The notes under the pieces: generated by a model
What the model was told of the DNA's origin: nothing
The model's input: only the letters and a program-made list of their open reading frames with translations
The model's database searches: none
From: DATMER01 sp031390755
GTDB lineage: Bacteria; Acidobacteriota; Thermoanaerobaculia; Multivoradales; UBA5704
Direction: 5' to 3'
Length of the DNA stretch: 64,000 nt
Assembly: GCA_031390755.1 (NCBI GenBank)
Contig: JANMTS010000043.1
Coordinates: forward strand, 1 to 64,000
In this document: piece after piece, positions 10,615-17,761 of the stretch
How positions within the stretch are numbered: the stretch's first letter is position 1
Layout: every line of letters starts with the position of its first letter
Translations under genes and position numbers: made by a program

Positions 10615-12582
10615 ATGCTCGACCTGATCTGGCTCATCCCGATCCTCCCCCTGGCCGGCGCCGCGATCAACGGCCTGCTCGGACGCAATCCGCCGAAGGC
10701 CCTGGTCACTGCGGTGAACGTCGGAGCGCCGCTGCTCTCTCTGATCGTCGCGCTCGGCTGTCTGTTTGAATACTCCGGGAGCGGCAAAGAATTCTTCGAG
10801 GTGACCTACTACGCCTGGACGGCTGGATCGCTGTCGCTCGACGTCGGCTTCCTGCTCGACCGGCTGTCCGCGGTGATGCTCTTCGTCGTCACCTTCGTCG
10901 GCTTCCTGATCCACGTCTACTCCGCGGGCTACATGAGCCACGACCCGGGGTACCGGCGCTACTTCGCGTACCTGAACCTGTTCATGTGCGCGATGCTGCT
11001 GTTGATCCTGGGCAACAACTACCTGGTGATGTTCGTCGGCTGGGAGGGCGTGGGGCTCTGCTCCTACCTGCTGATCGGCTTCTACTTCGACCAGGCCGTA
11101 CCGCCCGCCGCGGGCAAGAAGGCGTTCATCGTCAACCGGATCGGCGACTTCGCCTTCCTGGTGGGGATGTTCGCGATCATCGCCACGTTCGGCACGCTCA
11201 ACTACCGCGAGGTCTTCGCCCGGATCACCGCGGACCCCGCCGTTCTCCAGGTTGGATCGGCGCTCGGGCTCACCCTCGCCGGGTTCATCGCGCTCTGCTT
11301 CTTCATCGGCGCAACCGGCAAGAGCGCGCAGATTCCGCTGTTCGTCTGGCTGCCGGACGCCATGGCCGGCCCGACGCCGGTGTCCGCCCTCATCCACGCG
11401 GCCACGATGGTCACGGCTGGCGTCTACATGGTGGCGCGCTCGAACGCGATCTACCAGCTCGCGCCCGGGATCTCGCTTCTGGTGGCTACGGTCGGCGCGC
11501 TGACCGCGATCTTCGCCGCCACGATCGGTCTCGCGCAGACCGACATCAAGAAGGTCCTCGCCTACTCCACCGTCTCGCAGCTCGGCTACATGTTCCTGGC
11601 CGCGGGCCTCGGCGCGTACACGGCGGCGATCTTCCACGTGATGACGCACGCGTTCTTCAAGGCGCTCCTGTTCCTCGGCTCCGGCTCGGTGATCCACGCC
11701 ATGGGCGGCGAGCAGGACATGCGGAAGATGGGCGACCTCAAGAAGCACCTGCCGCACACGCACCGGACGTTCTGGATCGGCACGCTCGCCATCGCGGGCA
11801 TCCCGCCGCTGGCCGGCTTCTTCTCGAAGGACGAGATCCTGCACGCCGCGGCCTCGTCGCACTTCCCCGGGCACTGGCTGCTCTGGGCGGTGGGCCTGAT
11901 CACCGCCGGCCTGACGGCGTTCTACATGGCCCGCGCGTTCTACATGACGTTCCACGGCAAGTTCCGCGGCGGTCCTTTGGAACATGCCTCAGGGCATGGC
12001 GACCAAGAGCACCACCTCCACGAGTCGCCGTGGTCGATGGTCGGTCCGCTGTACATCCTGGCGATCGGCGCCGTCACCGCGGGCTGGCTCGGCATCCCCG
12101 AGCTGCTGGGCGGCCACAACTGGTTCCATCACCTGCTGGAGCCGGTCATCGCCGTGATCCCCGGTCTCGAACCGGGAGAGCACGGCCTCGGCACCGGCCT
12201 GGAATGGGGTCTGGTGATCCTGACCACCGGCCTCGCGGCCGGGGCCATGCTCTGGGCGCGCTCGATCTATCGCGGCGCCGACGCCCTTCAGAACGGCGAC
12301 GCCTGGGTCGCCCGCTTCCCCGGCGTTCACCGCCTCCTGGTCAACAAGTACTACGTCGACGAGATCTACGACCGCGGCATCGTCCGGCCGCTGGCCGCCC
12401 TGTCGCGCTTCCTCTGGAAGGGCGTCGACTCGATCCTCATCGACGGAACCATCAATGCCGGCGCCTGGCTCACCGAGCTGACGGGCGAGGTCGGGCGCCT
12501 GAGCACCACGGGCAACGTCCGCAACTACGCGCTCTACTTCTTCCTGGGCGTGATCGTCCTGTTCGGCTGGCTCCTCTACTGA
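10615..12582 (+). CDS. nuoL: NADH-quinone oxidoreductase subunit L
   Basis: A 655-residue antiporter-like proton-pumping subunit with about 16 helices. Core motifs are GWEGVGLCSYLLIGFYF, then GKSAQIPLFVWLPDAMAGPT and VSALIHAATMVTAGVYMVAR, with the functional lysines in the discontinuous helices. The long lateral helix is expected at the C-terminus (residues ~560-640). A His-rich loop (HASGHGDQEHHLHESP, ~residues 457-472) is unusual but probably just a surface loop. Confidence 0.96.
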   Translation: MLDLIWLIPILPLAGAAINGLLGRNPPKALVTAVNVGAPLLSLIVALGCLFEYSGSGKEFFEVTYYAWTAGSLSLDVGFLLDRLSAVMLFVVTFVGFLIHVYSAGYMSHDPGYRRYFAYLNLFMCAMLLLILGNNYLVMFVGWEGVGLCSYLLIGFYFDQAVPPAAGKKAFIVNRIGDFAFLVGMFAIIATFGTLNYREVFARITADPAVLQVGSALGLTLAGFIALCFFIGATGKSAQIPLFVWLPDAMAGPTPVSALIHAATMVTAGVYMVARSNAIYQLAPGISLLVATVGALTAIFAATIGLAQTDIKKVLAYSTVSQLGYMFLAAGLGAYTAAIFHVMTHAFFKALLFLGSGSVIHAMGGEQDMRKMGDLKKHLPHTHRTFWIGTLAIAGIPPLAGFFSKDEILHAAASSHFPGHWLLWAVGLITAGLTAFYMARAFYMTFHGKFRGGPLEHASGHGDQEHHLHESPWSMVGPLYILAIGAVTAGWLGIPELLGGHNWFHHLLEPVIAVIPGLEPGEHGLGTGLEWGLVILTTGLAAGAMLWARSIYRGADALQNGDAWVARFPGVHRLLVNKYYVDEIYDRGIVRPLAALSRFLWKGVDSILIDGTINAGAWLTELTGEVGRLSTTGNVRNYALYFFLGVIVLFGWLLY

Positions 12583-12592
12583 TCGGACCGCC

Positions 12593-14206
12593 ATGGAAAC
12601 GTTTCTCGAACTGCTGACCGGCAACACGCTCACCCGCCTGGTGTTCTTCCCGGCGCTGGCCTGCCTGCCGCTCCTCTTCTTCTCCAAGAGCGGAGAGGCG
12701 AAAGGCGCCAAGATCTACGCCCTGGTCGCCTCCCTGATCGAGCTCGCGTTCGGCCTGCAATTCCTGGCCGCGCACCTCGCGTCGGACGGCACCTTCCCGC
12801 TCGTGCGCGACGGCAAGCTGCCCTGGATCCCGACCTACGGCATCCACTACGACCTCGCCATGGACGGCATCTCGATGCCGCTCGCGATCCTCGGAATCTT
12901 CCTGGTGCCGATCGTGCTGCTGGGCTCGTGGAAGGGGATCGCGAAGAGCTGGCCGGCCTTCGGCGCCTCGATGCTGATGCTCACCACCGGCGTCCTCGGC
13001 GCGCTCTTCGCCTACGACCTCTTCCTGTTCTACATCTTCTGGGAGGTCATGCTCATCCCGATGTACCTGCTCATCGGGGTGTGGGGCGGCGAGCGGCGGA
13101 TCTACGCGGCCGTCAAGTTCTTCCTCTACACCATGGCCGGCAGCCTGCTGATGCTGATCGCCATCCTGTGGATGGGCTGGACGCTGCGCGCGCTCAACGG
13201 CGGCGTCTGGAGCTTCGCCTACGAGGACATGCTGCGGCTGGACTTCCCGGTCCACCAGCAGCTCTGGCTGTTCGCGGCGTTCGCGCTGACCTTCGCCATC
13301 AAGGTGCCGATGTTCCCGTTCCACACCTGGCTGCCCGACGCGCACGTCGAGGCGCCGACGGGCGGCTCGGTGATCCTGGCCGGCATCCTGCTGAAGCTCG
13401 GCACCTACGGCTTCCTGCGCTTCGCGCTGCCGCTCTTCCCCAAGGCGGCCGAGGAGGCGCAGCCGGTGCTCGTGGGGCTGGCGCTGATCGGCATCGTCTA
13501 CGGGGCGCTCGTCGCCTGGGTGCAGGAGGACATGAAGAAGCTCGTGGCCTACTCCTCCATCGCCCACCTCGGCTTCGTGATGCTCGGGCTGCTCGCGATC
13601 GACCAGATCGCCTGGGAGGGCGCGCTGCTCCAGATGGTCAATCACGGCCTCTCGACCGGCGCGCTGTTCCTCCTGGTCGGCATGCTCTACGACCGGCGGC
13701 ACACGAAGAAGTTCTCCGAGTTCGGCGGCCTGGCGGCGGTGATCCCGGTGTTCGCCTTCTTCCTGATTTTCTCTACGTTGGCCTCGGTGGGCCTGCCCGC
13801 GCTGAACGGCTTCGTGGGCGAGTTCCTGATCCTCGCCGGCACCTACCGCGCGCTCGGCTGGCCCGCGGTGGTGGCGACGTCCGGCGTGGTGCTCGCGGCG
13901 ATCTACCTCCTCAAGATGGTCCAGCTCACGCTCTGGGGACCGATCACCAAGGAGGAAAACCGGAACCTTCCTGATCTTTCGCTCCGGGAGCTGGCCGCGC
14001 TCGTGCCGCTCTGCGTGTTCATGCTGTGGATCGGCGTGGCTCCCGAAGCCTTCCTCAAACCGAGCCGGGCAGCCCTCGACTCGACGCTGACCGCCTACCG
14101 CGCCGCGGTGGAGCGGCCGGCCGTCGCGGAGGCGACTCTGAGACCTGCGGAGGCGACCCTGAGACCCGCTCCTGACCAGCTCTCCCGTCAGGAGGAGGGA
14201 CGATGA
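12593..14206 (+). CDS. nuoM: NADH-quinone oxidoreductase subunit M
   Basis: A 537-residue antiporter-like subunit. Family blocks include FYIFWEVMLIPMYLLIGVWG, VPMFPFHTWLPDAHVEAPTG and KKLVAYSSIAHLGFVMLGL. The C-terminal ~30 residues after the last helix are extra and contain a 7-residue duplication (EATLRPA twice) from two 21-bp tandem units. The stop overlaps nuoN by four bases. Confidence 0.96.
   Translation: METFLELLTGNTLTRLVFFPALACLPLLFFSKSGEAKGAKIYALVASLIELAFGLQFLAAHLASDGTFPLVRDGKLPWIPTYGIHYDLAMDGISMPLAILGIFLVPIVLLGSWKGIAKSWPAFGASMLMLTTGVLGALFAYDLFLFYIFWEVMLIPMYLLIGVWGGERRIYAAVKFFLYTMAGSLLMLIAILWMGWTLRALNGGVWSFAYEDMLRLDFPVHQQLWLFAAFALTFAIKVPMFPFHTWLPDAHVEAPTGGSVILAGILLKLGTYGFLRFALPLFPKAAEEAQPVLVGLALIGIVYGALVAWVQEDMKKLVAYSSIAHLGFVMLGLLAIDQIAWEGALLQMVNHGLSTGALFLLVGMLYDRRHTKKFSEFGGLAAVIPVFAFFLIFSTLASVGLPALNGFVGEFLILAGTYRALGWPAVVATSGVVLAAIYLLKMVQLTLWGPITKEENRNLPDLSLRELAALVPLCVFMLWIGVAPEAFLKPSRAALDSTLTAYRAAVERPAVAEATLRPAEATLRPAPDQLSRQEEGR
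14126..14167 (+). repeat. Two 21-bp tandem units in the nuoM 3' end
   Basis: The units at 14126-14146 and 14147-14167 share 19 of 21 bases (GCGGAGGCGAC-CTGAGACC). The duplication is in frame and adds seven residues to the NuoM tail. It has the same 21-bp period as the larger arrays at 20.3, 22.0, 51.6 and 62.0 kb. Confidence 0.8.
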
Positions 14207-15669
14207 ACCGCTCCGACCTCATCAGCCTGCTGCCCGAGATGATCCTCTCCGGCGCGGCGATCGTGATCCTCCTGCTGGACGCCATCGCGCCGAAGCTGCG
14301 GCGCTCGTTCCTGGCGCTCGCCATCCTCGCGACCGGCGCCGCGACCTGGGGCGCCTGGGTCGCCTGGAGCCGGGTTCCCGGCGGCTTCGGCGCGGCCGCG
14401 CTGAGCTGGAACGGCCTGCTGGAGACGAGCGGCGTCACCTATGCGCTGTCGCTGGTGATCCTGCTCGCCACCGGGCTCTGCCTCCTCGCCTCCCAGGGCT
14501 ACCTCTGGCGCGAGGGCATCCTCACCGGCGAGTACCACGCGCTTCTCCTCTGGTGCGCCACCGGCCTGCTGCTCATGCTGCGCGGCACGGAGCTGCTCAC
14601 CATCTTCCTGGCGCTGGAGCTGTTCTCGTTCTGCCTGTACTCGCTGGCCGCGTACCACCGGCGCATCGCCGTGGCGAGCGAAGCGGCCATCAAGTACTTC
14701 CTGATGGGCGCGTTCGTCAGCTCGTTCATCCTCTACGGCCTGGCGCTGACCTACGGCGCCACGGGCACGACGCGGCTCGCGGAGGTGGCGGCGAAGCTCG
14801 CGGCGAGCGAGCAGGTTCCCGTGCTGGCGAGCCTCGGCCTGCTGCTGCTCGTGGCCGGCTTCGCGTTCAAGATGAGCATCGTGCCGTTCCACGCCTGGTC
14901 GCCGGACACCTACCAGGGGGCACCGTCGCCGTTCGTGGCGTTCCTCTCGGTGGCGCCGAAGGTGGCGAGCGCGCTGGTGCTCTTCCGGCTGCTCGAAGCC
15001 GTCGTCCAGGGCGGCTCGGCCGTGACCGTCCACAAGTGGTCGGTGATCGTCGCCACGCTCGCCGTGCTGTCCATGCTGGTCGGCAACTTCCTGGCCCTGG
15101 CCCAGCGGGACATCAAGCGCATGCTGGCCTACTCCGGCATCGCCCACATGGGCTACCTGCTGCTGGCCCTGGTCGTCCTCGACCGCGGCTCGCTCCTGCC
15201 GGTGATCGTCTACCTGCTCGCCTACGTGCTCATGAACGCCGGCGCCTTCACCGTGGTCTCCATGCTCTACGGCAAGCCGGGTGAGCAGCACCTGATCTCC
15301 GACCTGTCGGGGTACGGCTACCGCTATCCCCTGCTCGGCGCCTGCCTGGGAATCTGCATGCTTTCGCTCGCGGGCATTCCGCCGACCGTCGGCTTCATCG
15401 GCAAGTACCTGGTCTTCCTGAATGCGGTCGGCGACGGTCTCGTCGGCCTCGCCGTCCTGGGCGTGATGGCGAGCCTCGTGGGTGTCTTCTACTATCTGCG
15501 GATCCTCTACGTGCTCTACATGAAGGCCGAGGAAAAGCAGCCTGAAGGGCTCCTGCTCGACGTCTGGGGCCGGACCGCGGCGGTGGTGGCGGCGCTGGGC
15601 ACTCTGGCATTGGGCATCTGGCCCACGGGACTTCTGCAGTGGCTTCTCGAGGCAACGACAGCGAAGTGA
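14203..15669 (+). CDS. nuoN: NADH-quinone oxidoreductase subunit N
   Basis: A 488-residue third antiporter-like subunit with about 14 helices. Recognisable blocks are LALELFSFCLYSLAAYHRR, FKMSIVPFHAWSPDTYQGAP and DIKRMLAYSGIAHMGYLLLA. It is the last structural subunit of the operon. Its stop codon shares bases with the proposed GTG start of rex. Confidence 0.96.
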   Translation: MNRSDLISLLPEMILSGAAIVILLLDAIAPKLRRSFLALAILATGAATWGAWVAWSRVPGGFGAAALSWNGLLETSGVTYALSLVILLATGLCLLASQGYLWREGILTGEYHALLLWCATGLLLMLRGTELLTIFLALELFSFCLYSLAAYHRRIAVASEAAIKYFLMGAFVSSFILYGLALTYGATGTTRLAEVAAKLAASEQVPVLASLGLLLLVAGFAFKMSIVPFHAWSPDTYQGAPSPFVAFLSVAPKVASALVLFRLLEAVVQGGSAVTVHKWSVIVATLAVLSMLVGNFLALAQRDIKRMLAYSGIAHMGYLLLALVVLDRGSLLPVIVYLLAYVLMNAGAFTVVSMLYGKPGEQHLISDLSGYGYRYPLLGACLGICMLSLAGIPPTVGFIGKYLVFLNAVGDGLVGLAVLGVMASLVGVFYYLRILYVLYMKAEEKQPEGLLLDVWGRTAAVVAALGTLALGIWPTGLLQWLLEATTAK

Positions 15670-16304
15670 CGGTCGGGGGGGTCGGGGGGGAGGAGGTCTC
15701 TCCTCTCACCCTGAACCGGCTCTCGTTCTATCTTCGCTGCCTCCGGCATCTCCAGGAGCTGGGGATCAAGCGGGTTTCCTCGCAGGATCTCGCCCAGCGC
15801 TATCACCTGTCGGCGCCGCAGATCCGCAAGGATCTCGCCCAGTTCGGAGAGTTCGGCATCCGCGGCGTCGGCTACGAGGTCGACGAGCTCGCCGACCACC
15901 TGAGCTCCCTGCTCGGGCTCGACAACGAGCATCGCCTCATCCTCGTCGGCATGGGCAACCTCGGCACCGCTCTGGCCCAGTATCTCGGCTTCAACTACGG
16001 CGCCTTCCGGGTGGTAGCCGGCGTCGACAACGATCCCGACAAGATCGGCCGCGAGATCGCCGGGTTCACCGTCCGCCACACCTCGGAGCTGGAGGCCATC
16101 GTGCGCGAGACCGAAGCGGAGATCGGCGTGCTCGCGGTCCCCGCCGAAGCCGCCCAGGAGAACTACGAGGCCCTGGCCGCAGCCGGCGTCAAGGCCGTCC
16201 TCAACTTCGCCCCGGTGCGCGTCAAGCGCAGTCCGGGCGCCCTCCTCAAGAACGTCGACCTGCGCATCAACCTCGAAGAGCTGGCCTTCTTCCTCAAGAC
16301 TTGA
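15666..16304 (+). CDS. rex: Redox-sensing transcriptional repressor Rex
   Basis: A 212-residue repressor whose DNA binding is released by NADH. The N-terminal winged helix reads SSQDLAQRYHLSAPQIRKDL then AQFGEFGIRGVGY, and the Rossmann NAD(H) site reads LVGMGNLGTALAQYLGF. GTG 15666 is chosen because it forms a GTGA overlap with the nuoN stop and gives the normal length; GTG 15639 would add nine residues. Coupling rex to the complex I operon suggests the operon senses the NADH/NAD ratio through its own last gene. The N-terminal codons lie on two G7 tracts, so exact start and frame deserve care. Confidence 0.93.
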   Translation: MTVGGVGGEEVSPLTLNRLSFYLRCLRHLQELGIKRVSSQDLAQRYHLSAPQIRKDLAQFGEFGIRGVGYEVDELADHLSSLLGLDNEHRLILVGMGNLGTALAQYLGFNYGAFRVVAGVDNDPDKIGREIAGFTVRHTSELEAIVRETEAEIGVLAVPAEAAQENYEALAAAGVKAVLNFAPVRVKRSPGALLKNVDLRINLEELAFFLKT

Positions 16305-16323
16305 CTGCTATGCTTCTCAGCTC

Positions 16324-16893
16324 ATGACGGGGCTGGAGAGCGGAGCGACCGAAGCGCACGAAGCGAACAATGAGCCCGGCGACCGGGCCGACTACGAGGA
16401 GCTGCGGGGCGAGTTGATCCGCGCCGTCCGCTCTCTCTGCCCGAAGTGGCTGGCGTCGCGCGCCGAGGATCTGGTCCAGGTGGCGTTGGTGAAAATCCTG
16501 GAGATTCGCCGCCGGAGTGAGCAGGATCGGGATCTTTCGTCGTTCTATCTCAAGAGAGTGGCCTACAGCGTCATGGTCGACGAGATCCGCCGCCTCGAAC
16601 GCCGCCGGGAATCGTCCCTGGAAACGGACGACGGAGAGCCTTTGCCTCTCCCCTCGGGAGCTCCAGACCCCGCGAAGCGGCAGGAGAGCCGGGAGCTTGG
16701 TGAGGGAATCCGCGGCTGCCTGGAGGTTCTCCTCCGGCCGCGCCAGCTCGCCGTCACGCTGTATCTTCAGGACGTGAGCGTGGTCGACGCGGCCAGGCTT
16801 CTCGGCTGGGAGCTCAAGCACACCCGGAACCTGGTCTATCGGGGCCTGGGAGATCTACGGCGATGCCTTCAGGAGAAAGGATTCCATCCATGA
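16324..16893 (+). CDS. ECF-like sigma-70 family factor of the CHAT module
   Basis: A 189-residue sigma factor. Region 2 is seen in RAEDLVQVALVKILEIRRRS followed by LSSFYLKRVAYSVMVDEIRR; region 4 is the segment QLAVTLYLQDVSVVDAARLL followed by ELKHTRNLVYRGLGDLR. The -10 and -35 reading parts are degenerate relative to classic ECFs, as common in Acidobacteriota sigma factors. The stop overlaps the following anti-sigma gene (ATGA). The gene starts 19 bases after rex, so it could be read from the nuo-rex transcript as well as from a promoter not seen here. Confidence 0.85.
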   Translation: MTGLESGATEAHEANNEPGDRADYEELRGELIRAVRSLCPKWLASRAEDLVQVALVKILEIRRRSEQDRDLSSFYLKRVAYSVMVDEIRRLERRRESSLETDDGEPLPLPSGAPDPAKRQESRELGEGIRGCLEVLLRPRQLAVTLYLQDVSVVDAARLLGWELKHTRNLVYRGLGDLRRCLQEKGFHP

Positions 16894-17567
16894 CCGGCGC
16901 CCCGGGCGAACGTGAGACCACGCTTCGTCTGCGCGAGGCCTTCGCGTCTCTCGGCGAGACCGCCGCGCCGCGCCCGGACTGTCCGCCGCCGGATCGACTG
17001 TGGGCCACCGCGGTCGGAGAGTCGACGGCCGAGGAACGCCGCGAGGTCATCGCCCACATGGCGACCTGCGGCTCCTGCGCTGCGGCGTTTCGACTGGCTC
17101 GGGGCCTCGTCCAGGAAGAGGCCTCGACCCAGGCGCCCCCGGAGCCGATCCGCCTGGTCAGAGAACCCTGGGTCCGCTGGAGCGTCGGCCTCGCCGCGGC
17201 GGCGGCCCTCGTCGCCACCCTGACTCCCCTGGGATGGTGGCATCAGACACCGCAGTACCGGGGTGATCGGGACGGAGAGATCCGTTCGCTGATCCGCGAC
17301 GGGGCTGAAGGCACACCCCTTCCCAGGGAGAAGGCCGAGCTGCGCTGGACGGCGGGTCCGCCGGGCTCGCGCTACGAGGTTCGCGTGCTGACTCGGGATG
17401 GACAGGAAGTGGCCGTCGAGTCCGGGCTGGAGAGACCTCAATACACGATTCCGCCATCCGCTCTTTCCAGGCTCCCGCCAGGCACGCTTCTCTACTGGCA
17501 GGCGAAGATGTTGAGTCCCGATGGAGTCAGCACCCAGTCGAAGACCTTCTCGATCCGTTTGGAGTGA
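16890..17567 (+). CDS. Zinc-finger anti-sigma factor, single-pass membrane protein
   Basis: A 225-residue protein. The cytoplasmic N-terminus has the ZAS/zf-HC2 motif H-x3-C-x2-C (HMATCGSC, ~residues 50-57), and one transmembrane helix follows at ~residues 91-111. The outer C-terminal part (ELRWTAGPPGSRYEVRVLTR and onward) looks like a fibronectin-type or sensor domain. Such proteins hold the cognate sigma factor at the membrane. The ATG at 16890 overlaps the sigma stop and is preceded by AGGAGAAAGG. It is transcribed with the sigma and CHAT genes. Confidence 0.82.
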   Translation: MTGAPGERETTLRLREAFASLGETAAPRPDCPPPDRLWATAVGESTAEERREVIAHMATCGSCAAAFRLARGLVQEEASTQAPPEPIRLVREPWVRWSVGLAAAAALVATLTPLGWWHQTPQYRGDRDGEIRSLIRDGAEGTPLPREKAELRWTAGPPGSRYEVRVLTRDGQEVAVESGLERPQYTIPPSALSRLPPGTLLYWQAKMLSPDGVSTQSKTFSIRLE

Positions 17568-17614
17568 GCATTTGGACCCCGGATGTCGTTCTTCAAACCA
17601 GGAGGAAAATGACC

Positions 17615-17761
17615 ATGGCCACGAACAAGAGCTCCAGCAGCAAACCCGTCTCGACTCAGGCATCCGGCACGAAGACAATCAAGGCGAAGGACAAGCCCCC
17701 CCTTCCAGGGACGCCCCGCCCTCTTCCCTCGGGCGAAAAGCCGCCCAAGCCCGCCGTTTGA
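17615..17761 (+). CDS. 48-residue Lys/Pro/Ser-rich small protein
   Basis: It begins MATNKSSSSKPVSTQASGTK and ends KPPLPGTPRPLPSGEKPPKP followed by AV. The ATG at 17615 has AGGAGG nine bases upstream; the ATG at 17609 is too close. It is basic and low-complexity, without a signal peptide, membrane segment or cysteines. Its stop TGA shares bases with the TTG start of the CHAT gene, so the two are made together. No family is recognised. It could be a substrate, inhibitor or chaperone-like partner of the CHAT protein, or only a translation-coupling leader; nothing in the sequence decides this. Confidence 0.6.
   Translation: MATNKSSSSKPVSTQASGTKTIKAKDKPPLPGTPRPLPSGEKPPKPAV

Noticed and set aside
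11985..12040. His-rich loop in NuoL as a metal-binding domain
   Set aside because: Short surface loop; no further metal-site pattern.
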